Of a stretch of DNA of 64,000 nucleotides, positions 37,901 to 47,656 are shown piece by piece. How positions within the stretch are numbered: the first letter of the stretch is position 1; each line of letters begins with the position of its first letter. A model generated the notes under the pieces. It ran no database searches and was not told where the DNA came from. It saw nothing but the letters and a program-made list of their open reading frames with translations. Source of the stretch: Schistosoma haematobium (taxonomy: Eukaryota > Platyhelminthes > Trematoda > Strigeidida > Schistosomatidae); contig NC_067198.1 of NCBI RefSeq assembly GCF_000699445.3, positions 5,304,801 through 5,368,800 of the forward strand, given 5' to 3'. Made by a program: the position numbers and the translations under genes.

Positions 37901-40900
37901 ATAGTCTGACTTACACTTGACTTCGTAGTTCCAGTTTCTTTTATTAGTCTGTAGAGCTGTCTTGTGTTTCCTATAACCGCCGCCTTTTCCATCTCTTTTG
38001 CTTTCGCTGCCCACCACTGCTCACGGTCGTGCTTAACCTAGATCTGATTTGTTGTCGCTCTTCATCGTGTGCAGAGGCTGATGGGATGAGTTTACGAGAA
38101 TCCATCAGTGCAATAGACCTTGAAGAAATCCATTGGTTCTTTGTAACCTTGTGGTTTAAATCACTGATAGATGTCACTACTGTTTCCACAGCTGCTTGTA
38201 TATCTTTTCAAGCAACATCTGGGTCAGCCTCATTTTCAGAACTACCTAAGTGTGACCTCAGTTGTTCCTGGAACCTACTTTTGGTTTTCTCGCTACTCAA
38301 TTCAGTTCTAATGAGTCTTTTTACTGAGGCCTTTTTGCGTCTACTGAGTCTCAAGCAGATGCGTGACCGTGTTAGGGCATGGTTGGAGTCCAAGCAGGTA
38401 CTCCAGAATGAACGACAGTCTTCTACCGACCCTCTTCAACGATGACTGATGGCAATATGGTCTATTTGAGTCCATCGTTGGTTTGGTGTAGGGGTCGCCA
38501 TGTTAGACGATGTCTCTCCTTATGCTTAAAATTAGTGCTTGCTAAAAATAAACGATTGTCTGAGCACATTTGCAGCAGACGATCACCATTATCTGTTCGC
38601 TGAGCCGGAATACTAAAATGCCCACCTAAATGTCTTTCTGCTTGGTTTAAGCTACCTACCTGAGCATTAAAGTCACCTGCTAAGAGTACTATGTCTGAAT
38701 GTTTAGCTTTCTGAAGAAGTTCAGATAGCTTTCTGTAAAATTCATCTTCCACATTATCTGAGCTGCAGTCGGTGGGAGCGTAGGCAGAAACGATAAAAAG
38801 GCAACGACGTGTGTCCCTATCCTTCCGGGTTCTTACAGAGCCGTTTAGCCGAACAGCACATAAACGACTGTTAACGGGGATCCACTCTAACAGTGCTTGT
38901 TCCGCCCTCATGCTTAGTGCTATACACACACCAGTCAGTCCACGAGAACTGGCCGTCGGGTCACCAGATACACGGAGGGTGTATCTCGTTGGCTCCGTTT
39001 TGCCGAGGTGAGTCGAGTGGATGATGACCACACTAGGATCCTGTATGCGTGTTTCGGAGACACAACATAGATCAATGGTACGAGATTTCAGGGTTCTAGC
39101 CAAGGAAGCCTGTTGACCGATTTGACATAGGGTGCGTACGTTGAAGGCTCCAACGTGTAGTTTGGAGCGAGGTTTCAGTAGACCTGGGACAGTGTTTTGG
39201 GCACTAGAATCGTTGGCTATGGTGACATTTGAGGAGGAAGCCGAAAAAGGAAGTTTAGAGGTGAAAGTCGATGTAGGAGGAATAATAGGAATTGAAGAGA
39301 GAGGTTGATTATGAATACAGTGGCCTTGAGTGTTGTTAGAGGTATGAGGGCGGTTATCACTTCCCGGTTGCCCACACCGTAGAAGGGTAAAACGTTACAG
39401 TATGAGTCACTTGAATATTTTCATGGGTCGTAAAACGGATGATTGTACTTTAACGATTAGTATTGGTCATGAGAATCGAATTTATACCATGCATTGCAAT
39501 AACTCGCCTGTGGTGTTGTGGTCACAAACACATCATTGTAAGGATTATTCAACTGAACCAGTTTCATAAACCGACAAATTATCTAGAACAACACTGAAGC
39601 AATAAACCTTTCCATTCACTTCTCTAGTAATTCACCTCTGCACAATCAAGCACAAACAATTCATTAATAAACACTTCAAAAGCAGTAACAAATACACAAA
39701 CACATACCGACGAGACAACAGAAACAGGGATGTCGAAATTATTTTCTCGAAGTGTTATCAAACAATTTAGATAGCCAGTACGTCCATATAACGCTTCATC
39801 AGGCATCCCACAGTCCACATCCAAGCCATATTTACTCGCCGACAAAATGTCTTCTACGAACTTCTTTGCCTCTGTATTCTCACTTCCATGCTTGACTGAT
39901 GATAAAGCACCTAAACACAGTGGACCGATCGGGCTAGTGTAAACACTGATATTTTTAGATAACTTCTTCAAGTCCATATGACGTAGACATCGATTTAACA
40001 ACTTCTCAGTACATACAACACCATTTTCACGTATCTTTCTGTCTAATAATTCACATTTGCATTGTGATAGGAAATTGTAGAATAGTCCAACACCTACAAA
40101 CAAATAGAAAGAAACACAAGTTGATCGAGTGGTTTGCATACTATTCACAAATTCTAAAGTACACAACTACATTTCTTACACCTCAATGTATAGACAACGT
40201 CTGTTTGTGGGTTTGAATGGTCCCAAATAAATTGCTAACGATATCAAAACAATGGGAGACGACCAATCTGGAACACAATACTAACAACATTCAATGAAAG
40301 GTTTTACAAATGAACATCGTTAGTTCAACTACACTAACAACGATCAGTGACGGATTTCACTGGTCGACTCAGTGGTTCATATATTATATTTCTTTCACAC
40401 TTAGTGTAGCTCATCAGTAGAAGTACAGAATATAAATAGGTGGATTTCTCCGAGAATCTGATTATGACTTGTTACTTCAAATTGAAGGGCATATCCTGAT
40501 ACATTTATTCAAATGACATGACTAGATATGTGGTATATGAATCAACACTTGATAGAATTAGCCAGTCAGTCACTTGACTTTCAATGATTAATAAGTTGGA
40601 ATAGATGTGGTGGAAGCACGTATATACTGATGTGACATGGTGGGCCACACCTACTGTCTTACAAAAATACAATACCTGTATGCGTAAACAAAGGAAAACA
40701 TAAAATTCATTATACACACATAAAAGTCTTCACATTTCTGGTTAGTCATTTAATTCAATCTGAAACCATGGCTTAGTTCAAATACATTAAGACACTGCAA
40801 TGGGCCATGTTACTAGGTTCAGACTGTCTGGTTAAGTCCGCGTGATTGTCTTGACCGATTGTTAGAGACTTTGGGTGACGTGGCTCAAAATCGTTCGCAA

Positions 40901-41393
40901 TGTCACAGGTGTATTTCTTTAGATATGAAATCTCTAAACTGTTTTACATATTTTCATTCTACAAATTCATATTTTCTCGAATTGTACTTTCCACACATAA
41001 TCTCTCCCATTACCACTAATACTGTTACTATATCTACCTTTCTGAGACATGCCCTGACAGTCTCGTTTCGCTGTTCTGATGGTATGTTTCAGCTTGAACC
41101 GATTCATAAATATGTCAGGTTTGACGTTGCATATGACTGATTCACTGACTGAGGATGATAAAACACATAACACTCACCTGACAAGCCCGTGTACATTGAT
41201 ACGTCAGACGACGATAACTTCTCGAAATTCGAATTCAGAACATTTAACAGTTCGACAATTTTGTTTGGGATGTTTGTATCTCCCACCTGGAACGTGGTGC
41301 ACAAGTAAATACTGAAAGTACTTTAAGCTGGTCTCCAGGCATATAATCCTGGTAAGGATTTTTAAAATGGCGACCATCGTTAACCTCAACCAT
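25443..41393 (-). CDS. LANCL: LanC-like protein (LANCL), right copy, 8 exons
   Basis: Exons on the - strand are 41322-41393, 41178-41286, 39708-40093, 36119-36310, 33240-33440, 27990-28166, 26857-26929 and 25443-25522. The frame is intact and the product is 429 aa. Zinc-ligand motifs HWCHGATG and GLCHGSAG are kept. Exons 1-3 and 6-8 encode exactly the same residues as the left copy. Exon 4 differs at 6 residues (after RDL: W for C, M for I, H-D-K for C-N-E, G for A). Exon 5 differs at 10 (around QLQ, GNW, GDS and SA-K). Most base changes in these exons alter the amino acid. Introns 3, 4 and 5 are much longer than in the left copy because of different transposons. The 3' end faces that of the left gene. 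Confidence 0.92.
28528..29040 (+). mobile_element. Short LINE-derived repeat, right arm
   Basis: Mirror of 7463-7975, on the + strand here, in intron 5 of the right LANCL. It was present before the inner arm tracts became identical. Confidence 0.7.
29041..29638. other. LANCL intron 5 and 3' side of a Penelope relic
   Basis: Up to about 29,236 this is identical to the left arm (7,268-7,462). Beyond that it is unique, AT-rich, and probably the decayed 3' end of the Penelope-like element at 29,639. Confidence 0.45.
29639..29990 (-). pseudogene. GIY-YIG endonuclease domain of a Penelope-like element
   Basis: The - strand encodes FTCSCGARYIGRSMRTLSKR, then HCPAW, HPVNTGHSI and a Cys/Leu-rich end. 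A Cys-x-Cys followed by YIG(R/Q)(S/T) and RI-x-EH is the GIY-YIG nuclease found at the C-terminus of Penelope-like retroelements. The upstream polymerase is missing on this strand, and a piece of it lies inverted at 29,991-30,312. Confidence 0.75.
29991..30312 (+). pseudogene. Inverted RT-to-endonuclease linker of a Penelope-like element
   Basis: The + strand frame contains KPKTQITIVEKKIL, then an ISNSLK and TLRIVFSSRSL stretch and KDKLSHL. This resembles the segment between RT and GIY-YIG in Penelope-like elements (the region with a T-LR-hydrophobic run and a Lys-Asp motif). It points away from the endonuclease piece. I am less sure of this than of the nuclease. Confidence 0.5.
30349..30397 (-). 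ncRNA. Hammerhead ribozyme motif, core apparently complete
   Basis: On the - strand, in order: GTACTG, core CTGAGGA, stem II GTCC with a CATAATA loop and GGAC, core GAAA, a short stem III/loop TAACCG, cleavage triplet GTC, then CAGTGC. GTACTG pairs with CAGTGC to form stem I (one G-U). The core matches CUGANGA...GAAA, because position 7 tolerates any base. Stem III has only a weak U-G closure, so activity is uncertain. Confidence 0.65.
30614..30664 (+). ncRNA. Hammerhead ribozyme motif, degraded
   Basis: The + strand has GCACTG, CTGAGTA, GTCC, loop CACAATA, then GAAA where stem II needs GGAC, a second GAAA, CAACC, GTC and CAGTAC. Stem I pairs, but the CTGAGTA core has lost the invariant G and stem II is broken. 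It is a mirror relative of 30,349-30,397. Confidence 0.55.
30684..31787 (-). pseudogene. Endonuclease and linker of R4, frameshifted
   Basis: The first piece has AAFNVRTLMQ, SETRIKD and SGDPVASS (31,787-31,458), the second NRREKRCLFVISAYAPTDC (31,406-31,173). Further pieces give the catalytic-site region and HWVSSGSLQLIEARR near 30,700. Several frame changes separate them. It is close to R3 in sequence. Confidence 0.75.
31919..31985. repeat. (AAT)n microsatellite
   Basis: An almost perfect run of about 22 AAT units within R4's 5' UTR. Confidence 0.95.
32237..33239. other. LANCL intron 5, no recognised feature
   Basis: AT-rich intron DNA between LINE R4 and exon 5 of the right gene. A short open - strand stretch (about 32,852-33,076) has no convincing identity. 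Confidence 0.5.
33441..34266. other. LANCL intron 4, no recognised feature
   Basis: AT-rich sequence upstream of exon 5 of the right gene. It has no clear counterpart in the left arm beyond the exon edges. Confidence 0.5.
34272..34647 (-). mobile_element. Solo LTR, 376 bp, with perfect 5-bp target duplication
   Basis: On the - strand it starts TGTTGGGATATTCAGG and ends ACGTCATAACA, with TATATAAACAGAG in the middle. GTAGT flanks it on both sides on the + strand (34,267-34,271 and 34,648-34,652). It lies in LANCL intron 4 of the right copy only. Confidence 0.92.
34925..35045 (-). mobile_element. Sm-alpha-like SINE relic with decayed hammerheads
   Basis: The - strand (34,990-34,931) reads CAGCTGATAAG, TTCCAAATAGGAT, then TGAATTCCACTGCTAGC. 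This follows the order of the Sm-alpha hammerhead (CUGAUGA, stem II, GAAA, cleavage triplet, stem I) but the core is mutated. On the + strand at 35,003-35,035, CATCCGACTGATGAC, TCCTGAATAGGAT and AAAAC form a second hammerhead-like unit facing the other way. Neither core is complete. Confidence 0.55.
35046..36118. other. LANCL intron 4, mostly unassigned
   Basis: The last 200 bp or so (about 35,900-36,118) align with the left intron at about 88-90% identity. The rest is AT-rich with no recognised element. Confidence 0.5.
36466..36541 (-). mobile_element. RTE 3' tail, remnant of the R2 insertion in the right arm
   Basis: It matches the last 76 bp of the left-arm fragment (up to 2848), from GAATCCCGTG to the GACT repeat, followed by the same 57-bp flank. 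The 5' part and the upstream duplication are gone, replaced by element R5. Confidence 0.75.
36545..39387 (-). mobile_element. RTE-like LINE R5, decayed
   Basis: Same family as R1. On the - strand it has a 5' leader (39,387-39,150, with GGTGTGGGCAACCGGG), endonuclease and RT, then a 3' UTR and GACT repeat at 36,545-36,557. The join to LANCL intron 3 is at AACGTTTTAC, exactly where the left arm's 57-bp duplication begins. So R5 occupies the slot of the left arm's R2 5' end. Confidence 0.8.
36640..39185 (-). pseudogene. Endonuclease-RT of R5, frameshifted
   Basis: Endonuclease (39,185-38,460) has SETRIQD, AGDFNAQVGS and NGDRLLQMCSDNRLF. The linker spans 38,393-37,770 with several frame changes. 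RT has KAAFDSVDHEILW, QQGCPLSPFLF (R changed to Q) and decayed YADD (37,395-37,050). The C-terminal piece (36,948-36,650) has TYLGSLISP, VRSVLLYGSETW and FDHRCLRNIAG. A deletion removes the tail before the UTR. It is not functional. Confidence 0.8.
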
Positions 41394-41442
41394 CTTCTTT
41401 ACGCGTTTGGATTTTACTCACGAATGGATCCTTGAAAGGATA

Positions 41443-41930
41443 GAGTTAAGTTGAATTTGTCGAGATTAGACTAGAATCTTCTGTGGTCAACACCAAAATC
41501 TTAAGACAAAATTGATAGATTAGTCAATGGGACAGTAAAAGCATAAAAATACATAGTAATACAAAACGAGGTAATTTGAAGAAGTGATTGGTAAATAATG
41601 AAGTCTTTATCACAAGTGTAATAAGTCAAACTAAAGAAATCATGTTGTGGGAAACTAAAACGTGTTTTAGAGAGGAACAAATAAAAAGAATGACATAATA
41701 CAAATCCATGACATGCGAAATAAAACAGAAATATTGGGTGAATCCATTTGCCGCACATTACTTAACATCCAATGCTAGAGATCCCATTTTCCCTAGGAAC
41801 TACAATGAAGGCCTCCACTACAAATGGATATTTAGTAACTTTATGGACTGATATTTTGGTCTGTTCACTTGCTCCAATCTAATCAACTCCTGCCAAATAG
41901 AGAACGTTGTTGCTAAAAGAGGGTTGATAT
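41443..41930. other. Outside the palindrome, no gene seen
   Basis: Weak similarity to the left flank continues to about 41,540 and then stops. The rest is AT-rich with nothing recognised. Confidence 0.5.
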
Positions 41931-42052
41931 CCCAAGCAACCAACAAAGAAGAAATAAAGGTGAACAAAGAGGAAATGAAGGGGTAAATGCTTTAGAAGAG
42001 AAAGGGGAAAACGCGCCAGAATGTCGCCTTTTTCGACTGTTTTCAATCCTAG

Positions 42053-43096
42053 ATGGTAGTAAACATAATTTCTGAAATGAAAGAAATGATTGGCGTGGGT
42101 CTTTTCAGTGTCAAGTTTAATAAGTGCATAGCTATCCGGTTGGCGGCTGTTATATGTGACGCACCTGCTCGTTCTTCTGTTAGGTACACGGTGAATCATA
42201 ACGGTAAGGCAGGTTTCGATAGGTGTACTGTTCTTGGGAGACGGCTGGAGAGTAAGACGACCTTTCCAAATGGGTTATATACTTTAAGAACAGACGACAC
42301 CTTCCGTCGTCAGACTCAATCTATTCACAATCAAGGACATTCTATAATGGAAACGCTTTCTATTAATATGATTATAACTATTCCTCTAGATCCTATGCAC
42401 ATGGTGTACCTAGGTGTCACATAAAAGCTGGCTAATTTATGGATAGATTGAGCACACAGGAAACTGCTGAACTTGAACTCATGTGCAATTAGGGACATTA
42501 ATAATTTAATATCAGGTTGCGTGGCAAGTACTCCTTCCGACTTTCCGCGTAAATGCCGTACACTAGACTTCGTATCGGCATGGAAAGCTTCTGAATGTAG
42601 GTTGTTTCTTCTGTATTTAAGCCCGTTGATTCTTGAAAAAACATTGCCACAACCTTTTTATCTTAATTTCCGGCGTTTAGCGTTATCCATTTATCTGCTT
42701 GCACATCCCAAATTACATAATACTGTTGTAGAAACCGCCAGGATAGGTTTACTAAACTTCCTGGAGGAATACGAATGGTGTTATGGGTCTGAAAACTTAG
42801 TTTACAATGCGCATTCGTTACAGCACCTCCCTGACGACGTTCGTGCACATGGACCTTTAGATAGTTTTTCAGCCTTTCCATTCCAATCTTATATCAGACA
42901 AATCAAGAATTCTGTGCACAATGGGCTTGCTGTAGCTAAGCAGGCAGCTCAGCGTTATGCTGAAAAAATGTCCTTCTACGATAGGCTTCAACTTAGCTGT
43001 TCAACAAATACTACCCCAATAGGCGCTGATGATGTCTCCAATAAACAAGTAATTATGTTTAACAATAGTAAAATAACTTCATTTAAGCCTGATAAT

Positions 43097-43132
<36 letters not shown>

Positions 43133-43375
43133 AACGGGCAGCCTGGTTTAGTCACTGATATAAAGAAGGATGGACTACTGAGATTTAGGTCTTTTACTGA
43201 CCCACGCAATTACTTGGAAGATCCTTTCCCATCTAGTGAGATAGGAATCTTTATGTGCTCCATAGTTAGCCATGAACACACATGGGTATCGGTTAAGGAC
43301 ATAGATTGTAAATGTATGGCCATAAATTGTAGGAATTATCTAGTTCTAATCCCATTGCTGCATACTTTACTGTAA
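42053..43375 (+). pseudogene. tnp2/DUF4218-like transposase
   Basis: The first part (42,053-42,421) reads NIISEMKEMI, FICDAPARS-like VICDAPARSSVRYT, DRCTVLG, LRTDDTFRRQTQ and PLDPMHMVYLGVT, then a TAA at 42,422. After it the frame continues with KLANLWID, another stop, LLNLNSCAIRDINNLISG, FPRKCRTLDFVSAWKASECR and LYLSPLIL to 43,375. The order CDAPAR, CTV-G, RTD-SFR, PLD-MH-V-LG and WKA-E-R-FLLY is that of transposases in metazoan CACTA-type (tnp2-like) elements. Two in-frame stops disable it. A run of 12 GTA codons (43,097-43,132) gives a poly-Val tract. Confidence 0.7.
43097..43132. repeat. (GTA)12 microsatellite in transposase frame
   Basis: It encodes consecutive valines within an otherwise normal reading frame, so it is a recent expansion. 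Confidence 0.95.
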
Positions 43376-43444
43376 ATGCATTTTGTTTCACTAGTGTTTA
43401 ATTAATGACGACAAATAATTTAATTACGTCTTATGTTATTTTCA

Positions 43445-45135
43445 GCCAACTAACAAGAAGTACGTCATTGTTGACGTCCTCAGCAAAAAACAACTGATGA
43501 TAGCATCCAAGGAGTGGATAGTAGGCAATGACCTTTGCCTTCTTTCGAACGAGCTGGTCGATATACACCTGCAGAAGTGCGACCAACCGAATGAAAATTG
43601 GTCACTTATGAAATGTAAAGTTATTATGTTCACGAATTAGGTAGGTTACATACACAGAAAGTATAATTCACTATAGATTCTCTGCAGTCTGCCAAAGATC
43701 TGTTAGTTGCCCTACAGATACTGGAATCTCAACGTAAAAACACCTCAACGGATGAAAACACTTTGCCACAGAACACTGAGAAGCCAAAGAGGTCTGTACA
43801 ATAATCTTACTTACATTTCCTAGAGGTGTAATAAAGCGTAAAGAAGATTTTCTTTACAATTCAGTCGACATGGATGTGGCTGAGATGCAGGCTGAGAATA
43901 GCCACGTTTAATATCGCAAATTCCGGGTGTTCGACAAATTCATCTCGCCAATCGCCAAGTAGGTCTTATTACTATTTAGATATTCACGAATTAGTTCGAC
44001 ACAATTAGAGATATCACCGTCCACATCGGAATCTAAGCATGTCGGTGGTGCTATAGCCGATCGGTAAGTCACCTGCATCATCTTGTGAACTTTTTCAGCT
44101 TTGAGAGGTTGTACAAGATTTTGCGGAACATATCCTCGGCCATTACTGACTTGAATAATAGTGTTAAGCAGTTACTATCTAAGTCTAACGAACGCGAACA
44201 ACCGCATCAATTCGATTGCGGACTCTCCAGCCAGCAGTTCCCTTTGTCATCTGAAGAGGAACTGCAGATGCTGGACACTGGTTTGCAGCATCAAGAAACC
44301 AGGGACAGATTTTTAAGTCATCAACATTAATTTAATCATTTGTTCCTACTACAGATGGTAATGGTCACTAGGTTATCAAGTGACGATCCAAAAACGTCGA
44401 CGTGGTTTGTTCTGTCGCATCTGTTGACACCTGAGGTTGCCAGTAAATTCACGTTACTTGGCACCTCTTCAAAACGAGCACTTCAGAAATGCAAGTTTTA
44501 CGGCTGCATACGAAGTAACTCATATTTATTATTTAAACTTCAGGTGCCTTAACAAATCGCTTTCTGTCATCCGCTGTCAACGAAAAAGACCTTGGTAAGC
44601 TGTACGACATCGCGACACAAGGTTACTTTCACGACATCCGAGACAAAATGATAAAGCGCAATAGAAGGAAACAAGATCAGGTATGTACTAATTTAAAGTG
44701 ATAACCTCCCTACGGCTCTATAGTTACAGTCAACAATATTAACGAACATAACCGTAAGTTCAGCTTTAAGTATTTGGCTGTGCCAAAGCATGTCATTGAG
44801 ATATGGTTGTGACTTTTTTTTCTTTTTTTTAATTCAGAATTCACAGGACGACTACCTCAATTCTCAATAGCCGAACGAACGTGGCTGAAGGGAATAGTCC
44901 GTGCAATTGTTTTGATGTTCTACCTAGATTTCAACAAACATTATTTTTTCAAACAGCTTACTCTTTCGCTTACATGGGAAACTGTTGAAGTGTTGAGGAT
45001 GTGTGTTTGAGTGTCAGTTAACTTATGGTTAAATGCATATTCCTTATAATACATTACCTGTTCTTTCTTTTGCAGATAATTTCAAATAACAATGAATTAG
45101 CAATTGCAATTGAAATGCAAAACAATCGATGCTGA
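43445..45135 (+). pseudogene. Spliced transposon exons ending in a DUF4806-like domain
   Basis: Exon-like segments follow one another. About 43,445-43,638 has YVIVDVLSKKQLMIASKEWI. About 44,090-44,325 has a helical RLYKILRNISSAITDLNNSV stretch and PLSSEEELQMLDTGL. About 44,355-44,513 has WFVLSHLLTPEVASKF and SKRALQKCKFYGCIR. About 44,544-44,681 has ALTNRFLSSAV and IATQGYFHDIRDKMIKRNRR. A last exon at about 45,077-45,135 ends at TGA. The PLSSEEEL start, Thr-Trp-hydrophobic middle and SKRAL-K-YG end follow the DUF4806 pattern. Donors and acceptors (for example GTAACT/CAG and GTATGT/GCAG) fit. Some joins are uncertain. Confidence 0.6.
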
Positions 45136-45298
45136 AGCTTCTGCTCTACTGTTGTACAACAATACGCTTTTCCTTTTAAATAAATTTTTTAAATATACCG
45201 GTTTTCTAGTGTACTGCGGTTTTATTTGGATCTGTTGTTGAAAATAAAGGCGAACATAGGAGACCTTTGGGGTTTTGTCAATGGATCGAAAATAGGGG

Positions 45299-45440
45299 GT
45301 TATGCTGTATTTAGGCGAAAAGTCCGCGGAAATTTAGGCAAAAATTCGACAATTCAGCGGATATTTAGGCGGAAAGTAGGCAATCCAGCGGATATTTAGG
45401 TAAAAATGCGACAATTCAGCGGATATTTAGGCGATAAGTC
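45299..45440. repeat. Subterminal tandem repeat of the TIR transposon
   Basis: Repeated units of about 25-35 bp share CAATTCAGCGGATATTTAGG followed by a variable A-rich linker. At least four units are visible. Such repeats near transposon ends often bind transposase. Confidence 0.75.
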
Positions 45441-45616
45441 GGTAATTTGTCGACAAAACGGCGAAAAAAGGGAAAATCCGCATTATTTCTCCCGGACAGG
45501 CGAAAAAGGCGACATTCTGGCGCGTTTTCCCGTTTATTTCCCCTTTCGCTACCAAAGCATTTACCCCTTTATTTCCCCTTTCTTCGCCTTTATTTCCTCT
45601 TTTTGGGTTGTCTGGG

Positions 45617-46026
45617 ATGGCTCACACTTTTCTAGATACTTAACTGGTACCAAGCCTACGTAGGCCTCAAGTATGGAGACGACGTCGAGCAATCCCAAAA
45701 ATGGCCGCGAAACCTTAGTCACCTACCCGGCTCAAAATAGGATTACGAGTTAATGTTGGTTGGGATAAGAAATTACGCGGTAAAGCTGTACGAACTACCT
45801 TGAGATCATACCCAAAATGACCAATCAGGAGACAGAGAAGATAAATGGGTTATTTAATACGCTAATCTGTCAGACTTCCACTTAAAGGACTCTTGGGGGT
45901 TTTGTTCACCACCCAGTATCATTCCAGTGGGTTAATTTAGGTTGACTGATCTCTTTCCATTCCCCTCATGGTGTTCAGTCAGTCTTCAGTCTTCAGTAAT
46001 AAGAATAGTAGGTTGGTGAACCTGTA
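45617..46026. other. 3' UTR of CR1-like LINE and flank
   Basis: On the - strand, from 46,026 down to about 45,975, lies the LINE 3' UTR ending in GAAGACTGAAGACTGACTG repeats. The remainder up to the transposon edge is unassigned. Confidence 0.5.
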
Positions 46027-47193
46027 TTAATCCTGACACATTGCTTTCCAGTGAAGGTCCAGCTTCTCCTTGAAAATATTCACTGATGAGGCTGATATCA
46101 CTTGCTCGGGTAAGGCGTTCCAACCATTGACTACTCGATGAGAAGAACGGGACCCCACTTTAAGTTTATTAGATCGTGGTTTGTGAACCTTCTTGCTATG
46201 ACCTCGGAGATTATTAGTGCTGGATGGAGCAAAAAGATAAGACATATTGACACCCAAATCATAATTAACGATATGAAATGCCAGTATAAGGTTACCTCGT
46301 CTCCTACGATACGACAAGGGGGAAAGGTTTAGGCGTTTTAAACGCTCATCGTTAGGGAGCTTAGAAAGACTCTTCATTAATTTTGTTCCCACACGCTGAA
46401 CACGCTCAAGGGAGTTAGTATCCTTTACCAGACACAGGCTAGCTGCTTGGATACAGTACTCCAAATGTGGTCTTACATATATGGGATATAAAATTCGAAA
46501 CGTTTCCTCGTCAAAAGATTTGAATGCTCGGCGAAGTGACCATAACGCACGAAAACCTTTGACAGCGGCTGCTTTGCAGTGCGTAGTTGTTTTTAAATCA
46601 TGACTTATTACTGCTCCTAAGTCTTTATGTTCTTGAGCACATGGAAGAGGTTTACCCTCAATGGTATAACGGTAACTATTGCCGTGACCAATGTGTATTA
46701 GCACACTCTTCCTAGCATTGATTTCTAAGCCCAGCTCTCGAGCCCATCTAACTAAATCGTCCAAGCCAGCTTGAAGATTCAGATGATCAGCCTCACTTTT
46801 TATTGTTCTCCAGGTTTTTACATCATCCGCAAACAATAATGTCGACGACCCAAGCAACAGCGGTAACTGATTAACGTAGAGAAGGAAGAGCAAGGGGCTT
46901 AAGATGGTGCCTTGGGGTAAATCACTTTTGACCGGCTTCCAATCGGATGGCGTTCCGTTGACCCTCACTCTCTGTCTGCGGTCACATAAGAAGTTTCCTA
47001 TCCACTCATGTACAGTATCTATTATTCCGAAGCTCGTGAGCTTCTGCATAAGACCTACGTGTGAAACCTTGTTCCAAGTCTTTCTAATACCCAGAATATA
47101 ATATATTTGTGACAAGCATGTACAGACCGAACGAGCTTTTTTCACTTCCTTCTTGTTGTCTTGGCATGATTCCAGGTATTCGGCAACGTTCAA
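46027..47193 (-). pseudogene. CR1/Jockey-like reverse transcriptase, C-terminal 388 residues
   Basis: The frame is open, but the N-terminal two thirds of the element are missing and the first 45 residues look decayed (KTWNKVSHVGLM where FDKV-H is expected). RT motifs: LPQGTILSPLLFLLYVNQLP, LLFADDVKTW (catalytic Asp pair kept) and HKDLGAVISHDLKTTTHC. The tail has ERVQRVGTKL, LRGHSKKV and RVVNGWNALPEQV, typical of CR1/SR1-type LINEs. 5' truncation near 47,210 fits ordinary LINE insertion. Confidence 0.88.
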
Positions 47194-47656
47194 TGGGCGG
47201 TAGTCTAGTCACTCAGCTGCACTGATTTTAGTCATTTTTATAGTTATTTGTGGGTTTGTATACCTTGTAGTCTGAATGCGTGTGTTTGTCTTCAAGCAAT
47301 ATGGTCTTTGAATGCCAGCAAATATCACCTGAACAAACAGGAGGATGGTTGTTTACAATGCGAAAAACAATAAAGTGGAAATTCGAATGCTAAGAAAAGA
47401 CGAACGTCTCAAGAACAAAACAAGCAAATTAATTAATTAATTAATTGGCGATTCAGACAGAGTTAAGAGGCAGACTTGTAAGAATTAAAGGGGAAACGAA
47501 AATAATAAGCATAGGTTAATGTTTGATGATGATAATTGTAGATAATTTACTAGACATGCATCAGGCACAGCTAGTTTAAGGTGGAGACAGTAATCAGTGG
47601 GTGAGCGCGTGTGTTTCAACTCTCATCTCCACAGAAAGGGTTGTTGTCGACTCGGC
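47194..47656. other. Unassigned DNA with an AATT microsatellite
   Basis: It contains (AATT)5 at 47,427-47,446. No gene recognised. Confidence 0.5.

Larger units (their letters stand above)
23653..41442 (-). repeat. Right arm of giant inverted repeat
   Basis: Reverse-complement partner of 345-12,851. It is longer because its middle (about 29,237-36,230) and intron 3 contain more insertions. Near-identical tracts are 23,653-29,236, about 36,240-36,449 and about 39,388-41,442. Confidence 0.95.
41931..45616 (+). mobile_element. TIR DNA transposon with tnp2-like and DUF4806-like exons
   Basis: The left end (41,931-42,050) and right end (about 45,490-45,616) are inverted copies of more than 100 bp. 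They share CCCA(A/G)(G/A)CAACC, AGGAAATAAAGGCGAA-type units, GGGGTAAATGCTTT and ACGCGCCAGAATGTCGCC. A second copy of the left end opens another element at 61,977. Just inside the right end (45,300-45,440) is a tandem subterminal repeat. I cannot define the target duplication, and the ends are not CACTA, so the superfamily is open. Confidence 0.75.

Noticed and set aside
45299..45440. CRISPR-like repeat array
   Set aside because: The units are irregular, the spacers are not unique sequences of even length, and this is animal nuclear DNA inside a transposon end.
41931..45616. Classification as a true CACTA element
   Set aside because: The transposase pattern fits, but the ends read CCCAAG/CCCAGA rather than CACTA and I cannot define a 3-bp target duplication, so I left the superfamily open.
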